Part shown: positions 8,447-14,435 of the stretch, piece by piece
Numbering within the stretch: the stretch's first letter is position 1
How the letters are laid out: every line of letters starts with the position of its first letter
Origin: an uncultured Flavobacteriaceae bacterium
GTDB lineage: Bacteria; Bacteroidota; Bacteroidia; Flavobacteriales; Flavobacteriaceae
Direction: 5' to 3'
Assembly (NCBI GenBank): GCA_938074515.1
Contig: CALJFV010000087.1
Location: forward strand, 1 to 17,354
Length of the DNA stretch: 17,354 nt
Made by a program: the position numbers and the translations under genes
Notes under the pieces: generated by a model
Seen by the model: the letters and a program-made list of their open reading frames with translations, nothing else
The model's database searches: none
What the model was told of the DNA's origin: nothing

Positions 8447-9146
8447 CTAATGCATTTTTTGCGCGGACCTGCTCCACCTTCTCGTCCTTCAGTATTAGCC
8501 CATCCTTTAAGTGAACAATTCGGCGACACATATGGGCAATATCCATTTCATGCGTCACACACAAAATAGTTTTACCCTCATCATTAATTTCTTGGATAAG
8601 GTCCATTACCTCGTATGAAGTTGTTGAGTCAAGCGCGCCAGTGGGTTCATCTGCCAAAAGCACTTTGGGATCACTGGCCAAAGCCCTGGCAATGGCCACA
8701 CGTTGTTTTTGTCCGCCCGAAAGTTCATTGGGTAAATGCTCTGCCCAATTGGCCAGGCCGACCTTTTCTAAATAATGCATGGCCCGCTCTGTTCGTTGCT
8801 GTCGTTTCATTCCCTGATAATAAAGGGGCATGGCCACATTGTCCAAAGCCGATTTGTAAGAAATCAAATTAAACGATTGAAAAATAAACCCCAAAAACTG
8901 ATTGCGATAACTCGCTGCTAAGGACTCATTCAAATTCTTAATTGGGGTGCCATCCAAGATATAACTCCCATGGTCTGCCTCGTCCAGCATGCCTAGAATG
9001 TTGAGAAAAGTCGACTTTCCAGAGCCAGAAGAACCCATAATAGCCACCATCTCACCCGAGTTTACGGAAAAATTAATGCCTTTAAGTACGTGAAGTTGGT
9101 TTTGCCCTACAGCGTAGGACTTGTGCAGGTTGTCAATTTGAATCAT
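8439..9146 (-). CDS. ABC transporter ATP-binding protein (MacB/LolD type), 235 aa
   Basis: This is the cytoplasmic ATPase that powers the two permeases encoded immediately downstream. All nucleotide-binding motifs are intact: Walker [10 protein letters not shown] at 38-46, Q-loop glutamine in FIFQSFNLI (Q90), signature LSGGQ at 142-146, Walker B VLLADEP at 162-168 and the switch histidine in CVTHE (H199). The spacing and the text around them ([32 protein letters not shown]) place it in the LolD/MacB/FtsE subfamily. At 235 residues it is the ATPase domain alone, without the fused permease of MacB. It is the first gene of the exporter set, 59 bp after the small CxxC protein gene, and overlaps the first permease by 8 bp. 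The ATG at 9146 gives the standard family N-terminus, so the start is secure. Confidence 0.95.
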   Translation of the reverse strand: MIQIDNLHKSYAVGQNQLHVLKGINFSVNSGEMVAIMGSSGSGKSTFLNILGMLDEADHGSYILDGTPIKNLNESLAASYRNQFLGFIFQSFNLISYKSALDNVAMPLYYQGMKRQQRTERAMHYLEKVGLANWAEHLPNELSGGQKQRVAIARALASDPKVLLADEPTGALDSTTSYEVMDLIQEINDEGKTILCVTHEMDIAHMCRRIVHLKDGLILKDEKVEQVRAKNALDV

Positions 9147-9163
9147 TACGGCTACTAAAGCCC

Positions 9164-9171
9164 CAAAAATA
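9164..9171 (-). promoter_or_regulatory. Possible -7 element before the exporter operon
   Basis: On the minus strand TATTTTTG fits TAnnTTTG exactly and lies 17 bp before the ATPase ATG, in the 59-bp gap that separates the exporter genes from the oxidase-assembly genes. No -33 TTG is visible, so read-through from upstream remains possible. Confidence 0.3.
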
Positions 9172-9205
9172 AGCCCCTGCTGCGGATTATTGTGTGAAAT
9201 CTTTG

Positions 9206-9442
9206 TTAAGACTTTGAACGTCTTATTTTATAGACGGCATAACCCACTGCGCCAACGAGCAAATAAGGAAAAATCATTAGATAAACTATGCCGTTATTAA
9301 TGCCTTTAGCAGCTTGACCTGAGGCGTCACTCTCAAGTACCGCACGACACATGGCACATTGTCCAAATGCGGGCGATAGTTGAGCCGAGACCAGCAATAT
9401 GAGCAAGGTCAGCAATCCCCATTTGGCAGAGCCTCTAAGCAT
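9206..9442 (-). CDS. Small exported membrane protein with CxxC motif, 78 aa
   Basis: No named family is recognised. I chose the ATG at 9442, which overlaps the DUF420 stop by 8 bp (ATGCTTAG), over a TTG four codons earlier. Residues 1-27 look like a signal peptide (MLRGSAKW, hydrophobic core, SPAFGQ). Directly after it comes CAMC (C29 and C32), a short polar stretch, one TM helix at about 51-71 (GIVYLMIFPYLLVGAVGYAV) and a basic tail KIRRSKS. This predicts a mature N-terminus in the periplasm with the CxxC close to it and the basic tail in the cytoplasm. The residue before C29 is Gln, so it is not a lipobox. It is the last gene of the SCO/DUF420 cluster, which suggests a link to oxidase assembly, perhaps copper or thiol handling; that role is inference. 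Confidence 0.8.
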   Translation of the reverse strand: MLRGSAKWGLLTLLILLVSAQLSPAFGQCAMCRAVLESDASGQAAKGINNGIVYLMIFPYLLVGAVGYAVYKIRRSKS

Positions 9443-9959
9443 AGTATGGGGCAATCATTAAATAGACAATTACCCCTGTTACCGCCACATAAAGCCATAT
9501 GGGAAAAGTAATTTTCGCAATTTTTTTATGCGCCAAAAACTGCTCAGTACTCGCATAATAGTAAGTAAATAATACCAATGGAATTACTGTAATCGACAAA
9601 ATAATATGACTGACTAGGATAAAATAATAAGCGCCTCTAAGCAGCCCTTCACCCCCATAAGGCGTCGGGTCGGAAGTCATGTGATAAGCCACATACATCA
9701 CCAAAAAAGCAATAGAACACAAAATGGCGATGGACATTAATCGCTCGTGTAGCGCTCGATTCCCTTTTTTTATTTGTACCACGGCCGATACCAAAAGAAT
9801 CGCTGTCACAGCATTTATGCCCGCATAGATTGGCGGTAAAAACATAAGAGGTTCGACCTCAGGAAGGCGAACACGAAACAGTATCGCCACCACCACTGGG
9901 ATTAAAACCGAGAGAGACCATATGAAAAATTTATAACGAGACTGTAAAAACTCCTTCAT
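9435..9959 (-). CDS. DUF420 family membrane protein, 174 aa (possible oxidase assembly factor)
   Basis: The protein has about five TM helices (near 13-28, 41-62, 75-93, 109-133 and 151-171) and belongs to the DUF420 family by its overall pattern: MFLPPIYAGINAVTAILL, then ALHERLM, VAYHMTS, YFILVSHIILS and FLAHKKIAK. Four histidines (H71, H93, H118, H144) sit at or near helix ends, the arrangement expected of a heme- or metal-linked membrane protein. From memory, Gram-positive members of this family (CtaM/YozB) are required for function of aa3-type oxidases. The gene is 2 bp after the SCO gene and overlaps the CxxC protein, and the adjoining cluster encodes cytochrome oxidase subunits, so a role in oxidase maturation fits. 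Family membership is fairly secure; the biochemical role is not. Confidence 0.85.
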   Translation of the reverse strand: MKEFLQSRYKFFIWSLSVLIPVVVAILFRVRLPEVEPLMFLPPIYAGINAVTAILLVSAVVQIKKGNRALHERLMSIAILCSIAFLVMYVAYHMTSDPTPYGGEGLLRGAYYFILVSHIILSITVIPLVLFTYYYASTEQFLAHKKIAKITFPIWLYVAVTGVIVYLMIAPYYA

Positions 9960-9961
9960 GA

Positions 9962-10648
9962 TTATTCCTTTAATAGCACGCTAATATCGTTAATTAATTT
10001 GGAAACTTGCCCTAACTCCAATCCATCATAATAGATTATGGGGTTTCCATATTGATCAAAGCGCGATCGAATGTTTCCTTGACCATCGACTAAAGCAAAA
10101 AATCCTGAGTGTTCAAATCCTCCATCTATTTCAGCCCCTTCACCGACATAAAGATTGAACCCCTGATTCGCCATTTGGTAGATCATCTCTTGATTCCCCG
10201 AAAGTAAATGCCAATTAGGATGCGTTATCCCATATTTTTGGGCATATTGAGTCAATACTTCAGGAGTGTCAAACGCTGGATTAATGGAAACAGAAACCAG
10301 ACTGATTCTAGACTCATCAGCAAAAGCAGACTGGACCTTAAGTAAATTTTGAGTCATGATTGGACAAATCGAGGGACAGGTGGTAAAAAAAAACTCGACA
10401 ACATATATTTGACCCTCTAATTCTTCACTTGAAAATAAATCACCATCCTGATTCGTGAGGGTAAATGTAGGCGCAGGACCAATTTTTGCCATATCCACAT
10501 CTTTAAATGATGCATGCTTTAAATTATGACGGTCCATATCCACTATTTGTTCCCCTTTTATTCGTGAAATTATTTTTGGAATAAATATGATTCCAAATAC
10601 CAATATCACAAACGTGATCCCGATGTAAGAATAGTTTTGCTTTTTCAT
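9962..10648 (-). CDS. SCO1/SenC family copper chaperone for cytochrome oxidase, 228 aa
   Basis: SCO proteins deliver copper to, or reduce, the CuA site of cytochrome oxidase subunit II at the outer face of the inner membrane. Residues about 7-24 form the N-terminal membrane anchor (SYIGITFVILVFGIIFIP). The thioredoxin-like domain follows, with the copper site complete: CPSIC (C91 and C95 in FFFTTCPSICPIMTQNL) and the distant histidine H180 in GGFEHSGFFALVD. The SINPAFDTPEVLTQYAQKYG segment is also a family hallmark. Length is typical. It sits 2 bp after a cysteine-free SCO-like gene and 2 bp before DUF420, so the three are probably made together. CuA-bearing subunit II is not in this window. 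Confidence 0.95.
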   Translation of the reverse strand: MKKQNYSYIGITFVILVFGIIFIPKIISRIKGEQIVDMDRHNLKHASFKDVDMAKIGPAPTFTLTNQDGDLFSSEELEGQIYVVEFFFTTCPSICPIMTQNLLKVQSAFADESRISLVSVSINPAFDTPEVLTQYAQKYGITHPNWHLLSGNQEMIYQMANQGFNLYVGEGAEIDGGFEHSGFFALVDGQGNIRSRFDQYGNPIIYYDGLELGQVSKLINDISVLLKE

Positions 10649-10650
10649 GT

Positions 10651-11307
10651 CTACTTTTTTCGAGACGATTTATATTTTTTTAAAGCAAGTCGGTATTCAG
10701 CCAGAATAATTTTGATATCATCATTCATTTCATTGTTGATGATGGCATAATTTGCCGCGTTATAGCCTAAACCGAAATCTTGATAGTCACTTTCTTCTCG
10801 TCCTCTGAGTTGACTGTCCTTATCCAGAATATAAACATATGATGAGGCGCCATAGGCATCTAGAGCAAATGGGCTATTTAATAGCGCATGCACTTTTGAA
10901 ATCTCTTGTAAATCACCAAATACCACTTTAAAGCTTACAGGATCTGCAATCTGCGCAAATTCCTTCTTTAAAGCGACTACCGCTGAATCTTGATCTTTGG
11001 TTGCGAGAAAAAGCATTTGAAAATCCTCGAACTGATAGTTCTTTTTATAGATTTTGTGAGCGAGATTGAAGACTTCAGCCTTGTGCGCGAGGGCATCTTG
11101 TCCTAAAAATCCGATAATTGTAATTTTTCCCTGAGTCGTAACAGCACCCCCATCTTCGTCTTCAAATTCATTGAGCACAATACTTCGCTCACCCAACCTA
11201 GGCAGTTTTGCAAATTGATTCACCCCACTGGCAAAAAACAAATACACAGTAATAGGCAAAATGAATAAGATCCCAAGAACTAAATATTTTTTCCAGCCCA
11301 TAATCAT
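10651..11307 (-). CDS. Membrane-anchored SCO/thioredoxin-like protein lacking cysteines, about 218 aa
   Basis: The frame is open to 11454, but a strong terminator (11359-11381) lies inside that stretch and it would overlap the subunit IV gene. The start is therefore one of two ATGs, at 11307 or 11301 (MIMGWKK or MGWKK). A membrane anchor follows at once (YLVLGILFILPITVYLFF). The rest has the outline of the neighbouring SCO protein. GKITIIGFLGQDALAH aligns by eye with the SCO strand that carries CPSIC, and ASSYVYILDKDSQLRGR with HSGFFALVDGQGNIRSR. However, neither cysteine nor the copper-ligand histidine is present, and there is no cysteine anywhere in the protein. It cannot bind copper in the SCO manner. 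It could be a structural partner of SCO or of the oxidase, or a degenerate duplicate. The fold assignment is my inference; similarity is weak. Confidence 0.75.
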   Translation of the reverse strand: MIMGWKKYLVLGILFILPITVYLFFASGVNQFAKLPRLGERSIVLNEFEDEDGGAVTTQGKITIIGFLGQDALAHKAEVFNLAHKIYKKNYQFEDFQMLFLATKDQDSAVVALKKEFAQIADPVSFKVVFGDLQEISKVHALLNSPFALDAYGASSYVYILDKDSQLRGREESDYQDFGLGYNAANYAIINNEMNDDIKIILAEYRLALKKYKSSRKK

Positions 11308-11316
11308 TGCTTTGTG

Positions 11317-11324
11317 CAAAAATA
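11317..11324 (-). promoter_or_regulatory. -7 element of a likely promoter for the SCO-DUF420 gene set
   Basis: TATTTTTG on the minus strand is an exact TAnnTTTG match, followed by CAC. It lies just downstream of the intrinsic terminator and 9-15 bp before the two candidate ATGs, where a new promoter would be needed. The same 11 bases (TATTTTTGCAC) recur upstream of the second subunit III gene at 12816-12826. The -33 region is poor. Confidence 0.45.
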
Positions 11325-11358
11325 CAACCCCAAGATCTTTCGCAGAAATATATTCAAC

Positions 11359-11381
11359 AAAAAAGGCCCCAATATGGGGCC
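11359..11381 (-). terminator. Intrinsic terminator after the cytochrome oxidase subunit genes
   Basis: Read on the minus strand, GGCCCC-ATATT-GGGGCC forms a perfect six-base-pair GC stem with a 5-base loop, followed at once by six T residues. It sits 32 bp past the subunit IV stop, so it should end the cyoE-subunit III-subunit III-subunit IV transcript. On the plus strand the same hairpin is followed by AGAG and six T residues, so it may also stop opposing transcription. Confidence 0.88.
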
Positions 11382-11413
11382 AGAGTTTTTTCTTGTCTGA
11401 AGCAGGACTAACT

Positions 11414-11797
11414 TTAGAAATTGAATTTAATAAAGTTATTCTTGTAGATCTCATATATATAATCTGCCTCTACCAAAAGAATGGCGATCAAGTAACAAAT
11501 CAAGAAAACAAAAGTCCATACCACCGCACGACGTAAACCTGTTTTCTCATCACGCATGTGCATGAAATCCCATGTGATATAGTACGCCTTAACGAGGGTT
11601 AAAATAATGAATATCCAATTCAAATATTTCATGGTCAAAAAACGACCTTGTACTAAAACCTCTGGCTTCACAATTCCGAGTACAACCTCAACGGCAGTAA
11701 CAACGCAGAGGAAAATAAAAACACCCCAAATTTTCTGGATGTTGGAATTAAACTTTACTAAACCTCTAAAAATCTCTAATTTATGTTCGTGTCCCAT
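11414..11797 (-). CDS. Cytochrome c oxidase subunit IV (prokaryotic COX4 family), 127 aa
   Basis: This is a small accessory subunit of the heme-copper oxidase. Three TM helices fall at about 23-43, 57-78 and 92-110, the usual topology of the prokaryotic subunit IV/CyoD family. The N-terminus is short and charged (MGHEHKLEIFRG). The segment YLNWIFIILTLVKAYYITWDFMHMRDE is characteristic: helix 2 runs into a 'YxxxFMHxRxE' pattern seen in bacterial subunit IV proteins. It is the last gene before the terminator at 11359-11381 and begins 14 bp after subunit III. Family knowledge says the subunit helps assemble or stabilise subunits I and III but carries no redox centre. The family assignment rests on topology, motif and position. 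Confidence 0.88.
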   Translation of the reverse strand: MGHEHKLEIFRGLVKFNSNIQKIWGVFIFLCVVTAVEVVLGIVKPEVLVQGRFLTMKYLNWIFIILTLVKAYYITWDFMHMRDEKTGLRRAVVWTFVFLICYLIAILLVEADYIYEIYKNNFIKFNF

Positions 11798-11811
11798 GGT
11801 GTACTAAAGAA

Positions 11812-12795
11812 TTAAACCAGATAAAAGAATGTAAATACAAAGACCCACACCAAATCTACAAAGTGCCAATACAGTCCAACTTTCTCGACCATCTCGTAGC
11901 TCTTACGACGTTCATATGTGCCTATAATTACATTGAAAAAGATAATAATGTTGATTACTACCCCTGAAAAAACGTGAAATCCGTGAAATCCTGTGATAAA
12001 GAAAAAGAAGTCAGCAAATAAAGGGTGACCGTATTCATTATGGCGCAAATTAGCTCCTTCAACAACCAACTTTCCATCATTCATTAGTTTTTCGATCGAT
12101 GCTTCTCGAGACAATACGATTGGGTGGCCCTCTTCGTTTAGGTATTGTGTTCGGATCAAGAGATTTTCATTTGCCATAAATCCCTTTTGAACTTCTGCGA
12201 TGTCATAAGTTGTTCGGGTCGTTGGCTCGGCATAATGCCAAACACCATTTTTGCGCTCATGGGTTGCACGATCTGTCGGAATAGGCTCCGCAAAATCAGC
12301 CAAAGCCACGCGGTTCCCCTCCGTGTCTAAAAATTGTAAAATACGCCCTCCATTGGTCTCAACTGCACCATAGTCGCCTTTTATAAAGGTCGCCCATTCC
12401 CACGCTTGTGATCCAACGAAAATTCCTCCACCGATAATCGTAAAAAACATATACCAGGCCACCTTACTTTGTTGCATTTTGTGTCCCGCATCAACGGCCA
12501 AAACCATTGTTACTGAAGAGAAAATAAGCACCAGGGTCATAAAGGCGACATAATACATCGGCGCCGGAACACCGTGTAAGAATGGGACGTGGGTAAATAC
12601 CTCATCCGCAATCGGCCAAGCATCAATAAATTTAAATCTAGAGAATCCATAAGAGGCAATGAATCCGGAAAAAGTCAAGGCGTCTGACAGGATGAAAAAC
12701 CACATCATCATCTTTCCGTAACTCACGTTGAATGGTTGATTTCCCCCACCCCACGTCTTTCCTTCGGTGCCTGTTTTGGCTACGGTAGCTTCCAT
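11812..12795 (-). CDS. Cytochrome c oxidase subunit III with a large extramembrane insertion, 327 aa
   Basis: Subunit III supports proton uptake and stability of the oxidase core. The family pattern is clear: GKMMMWFFILSDALTFSGFI in helix 1, then helices at about 80-101 and 113-136, FFFFITGFHGFHVFSGVV at 263-280 and the C-terminal YWHFVDLVWVFVFTFFYLV. Between helices 3 and 4, residues about 137-258, is a hydrophilic insertion rich in E, T, R and N that is absent from the 194-residue paralog encoded just upstream. Leaving it out gives a normal five-helix subunit III of about 205 residues. The insertion stays in frame and has the codon character of the gene, so it is not an assembly error. It starts 41 bp after the paralog's stop, with a possible promoter between them. 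Confidence 0.94.
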   Translation of the reverse strand: MEATVAKTGTEGKTWGGGNQPFNVSYGKMMMWFFILSDALTFSGFIASYGFSRFKFIDAWPIADEVFTHVPFLHGVPAPMYYVAFMTLVLIFSSVTMVLAVDAGHKMQQSKVAWYMFFTIIGGGIFVGSQAWEWATFIKGDYGAVETNGGRILQFLDTEGNRVALADFAEPIPTDRATHERKNGVWHYAEPTTRTTYDIAEVQKGFMANENLLIRTQYLNEEGHPIVLSREASIEKLMNDGKLVVEGANLRHNEYGHPLFADFFFFITGFHGFHVFSGVVINIIIFFNVIIGTYERRKSYEMVEKVGLYWHFVDLVWVFVFTFFYLV

Positions 12796-12818
12796 AAATT
12801 ATTGGTGTATTTAGAGTG

Positions 12819-12826
12819 CAAAAATA
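12819..12826 (-). promoter_or_regulatory. -7 element of a possible internal promoter before the larger subunit III gene
   Basis: TATTTTTG on the minus strand matches TAnnTTTG exactly, is followed by CAC, and is preceded by TTTC at 19 bp (one base from TTTG). It lies 24 bp before the ATG at 12795, in the only gap (41 bp) of the oxidase subunit operon. Confidence 0.42.
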
Positions 12827-12836
12827 GGCATTATTT

Positions 12837-13421
12837 TTATCTGACGAAATAGAAAAACAAAAAGAGGTAAAGCCACAGCCCATCTACAAAGTGCCAAAAA
12901 AGTGCGGCCAGTTCTACCCCCAAGGTTTTCCCTAAAGTGTAACGCTGTTTATAATGATTATAAATTACTACACTCAACGAAATCAAGGCCGCAAGAACGT
13001 GGCATAAATGCAAAACCACGATCAGGAAAATAAAAGTATAGGCGATACTGCTTGTTGGCCCCGTAAAGGCGTAACCAAAGTCGTTATAGATTTGACTGAA
13101 CCCCAGATACTGCAAAAGCATAAATCCTACCCCTAAAAACCAAGTTCCCCACAGGAAGAACGTCGCCTTTTGATGTTGCTCTAGCCTGACGGAGCGTTTC
13201 GCCCACTCAAAGGTCACACTGCTAAGTAATATAACAACGAGGCTCCAGCCAAAAGCTGAAGGTAAGGCCAGGTCTTGTAACCAATCTCCACGCTCTTTAC
13301 TCACCACATAAGCACTGGTTAGACCCGCAAAACTCATAGCCAAAGATATCATTGAAAACCAAAGAAGCATTTTTTTGGCCTTTCTCTGTTGTGTCAATTC
13401 TGTCTGTTCACTCATGCTCAT
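12837..13421 (-). CDS. Heme-copper oxidase subunit III, compact paralog, 194 aa
   Basis: This is a five-helix subunit III without the N-terminal two helices of the mitochondrial form. The helices fall at about 19-40, 59-76, 87-106, 125-153 and 170-191. The order matches the larger paralog: FSMISLAMSFAGLTSAYVV in helix 1, GFMLLQYLGFSQIY before the loop, VVLHLCHVLAALISLSVV in helix 4, and ALFWHFVDGLWLYLFLFFYFVR at the C-terminus. The 'WHFVDxxW' signature is shared by both copies. The ATG overlaps the cyoE stop by four bases (ATGA); a second in-frame ATG two codons later cannot be excluded. Two adjacent subunit III genes are typical of this lineage by my recollection, so this copy is probably functional and not a remnant. 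Confidence 0.93.
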   Translation of the reverse strand: MSMSEQTELTQQRKAKKMLLWFSMISLAMSFAGLTSAYVVSKERGDWLQDLALPSAFGWSLVVILLSSVTFEWAKRSVRLEQHQKATFFLWGTWFLGVGFMLLQYLGFSQIYNDFGYAFTGPTSSIAYTFIFLIVVLHLCHVLAALISLSVVIYNHYKQRYTLGKTLGVELAALFWHFVDGLWLYLFLFFYFVR

Positions 13422-14314
13422 TGTATAATGAATTTATCGATGATAAAAATGATCTGAATCAAGGTCAGGTAGGCTACACTGACCAACATTAATTTTTTTG
13501 CCGCAGCCGCCGTTCTTAATCGATACAAGCGCAATGCCGCCCAAATAAGCCACAATCCAAGTAGCGCGACAACAAAACCAGAATAAATACTGATGTGAAG
13601 CGAGCCAGTCTTGTGCGCCACTGGAATTAGGGCCGTAAGCGCCGTCCAGATGCTGTATAAAACAACTTGAACGGCTGTTCCCTTATCTCTTTTTCCGGTG
13701 GGAAGCATCTTAAATCCTGCTCTCTTGTAATCGTCATCCAAAAACCAACCGATGGCCCAAAAGTGCGGAAACTGCCAAAAGAATTGAATCATAAACAAAG
13801 TCCCTGGTTCAATTCCAAAAGACCCTGTGGCGGCTACCCAACCTAACATAAAAGGTATTGCGCCCGGAAAAGCTCCAACAAACACTGAAAGCGGGGTTTT
13901 GGTCTTTAATGGCGTATATACACTCACATAAAGGAATATTGAAATGGCCCCGAACATAGCCGTTTTTGGATTAATCCAATACAAAGCTGTAAGTCCGATA
14001 AGGGTCAAAATCAGTCCTAGAGTCATGGCGCGATTCACGGTCATATGTCCCGCAGGCAATGGCCTTAATTTGGTGCGCTCCATGAGGGCATCTAAATCGC
14101 GTTCTATTATTTGATTAAAAACATTTGAGGCCCCGACCATACAATAACCTCCGATGAATAAAAAAGCCAGTACATCAAGTCGAATAAACTCAGCCCCCAA
14201 GAAGTAACCTGCAACTGATGAAAATAAGACACTTATGGACAATCTAAACTTGGTGATTTCTTTAAAAAGAAGCCAAGATGTTGGGCGCTCAGATATGATT
14301 GCTGTTTGAGACAA
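13418..14314 (-). CDS. cyoE: Protoheme IX farnesyltransferase (heme O synthase)
   Basis: The enzyme adds a farnesyl group to heme b to make heme O, the precursor or prosthetic group of heme-copper oxidases; it acts in the inner membrane (UbiA superfamily). The first prenyl-diphosphate site is intact: N67-QIIERDLDALMERTKLRPLP to about 87, with the Asp-rich core and the MERTKLRP tail typical of CyoE. The second site is QFPHFWAIGWFLDDDYKRAG (181-200), followed by FKMLP. YTPLKTKTP (133-141) is another CyoE hallmark. About eight to nine TM helices are expected. The start is TTG at 14314: an in-frame stop lies four codons upstream and no ATG intervenes, and the N-terminal residues before the first helix have normal length. 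It opens the oxidase operon from the promoter at 14336-14367. Confidence 0.95.
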   Translation of the reverse strand: MSQTAIISERPTSWLLFKEITKFRLSISVLFSSVAGYFLGAEFIRLDVLAFLFIGGYCMVGASNVFNQIIERDLDALMERTKLRPLPAGHMTVNRAMTLGLILTLIGLTALYWINPKTAMFGAISIFLYVSVYTPLKTKTPLSVFVGAFPGAIPFMLGWVAATGSFGIEPGTLFMIQFFWQFPHFWAIGWFLDDDYKRAGFKMLPTGKRDKGTAVQVVLYSIWTALTALIPVAHKTGSLHISIYSGFVVALLGLWLIWAALRLYRLRTAAAAKKLMLVSVAYLTLIQIIFIIDKFIIQ

Positions 14315-14335
14315 AAGTGCGGTTTAAACTCGGGG

Positions 14336-14367
14336 CAAATATACGTGACTCCCACCTTTTTTCACAA
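14336..14367 (-). promoter_or_regulatory. Promoter of the cyoE-oxidase subunit operon
   Basis: On the minus strand TTG (at 14365-14367), a 21-bp spacer and TATATTTG (14336-14343) fit the Bacteroidota consensus TTG-N19-21-TAnnTTTG exactly. Transcription would start near 14330, about 15 bases before the TTG start codon. This is the best promoter match in the window. Confidence 0.68.
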
Positions 14368-14383
14368 CTAATGAATCATAATA

Positions 14384-14415
14384 TTGGGGCAATAAACATA
14401 CTTTTATTACCTTCG
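14384..14415 (+). promoter_or_regulatory. Promoter of the metallo-beta-lactamase-fold gene
   Basis: TTG (14384-14386), a 21-bp spacer and TACCTTCG (14408-14415) match the Bacteroidota promoter with one substitution in the -7 element. Transcription would begin near 14421, about 15 bases before the ATG at 14436. It is arranged back to back with the cyoE promoter; the two -33 elements are only 16 bp apart. Confidence 0.5.
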
Positions 14416-14435
14416 AAAACTTAAACTTATTTCTA

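Noticed and set aside
9443..9454. TTG start four codons before the ATG of the CxxC protein
   Set aside because: The ATG at 9442 gives a tidy 8-bp overlap with the previous stop and a better signal peptide.
11308..11454. N-terminal extension of the SCO-like reading frame
   Set aside because: It contains an intrinsic terminator and overlaps the subunit IV gene, and the membrane anchor starts only after residue 50 of the long version.
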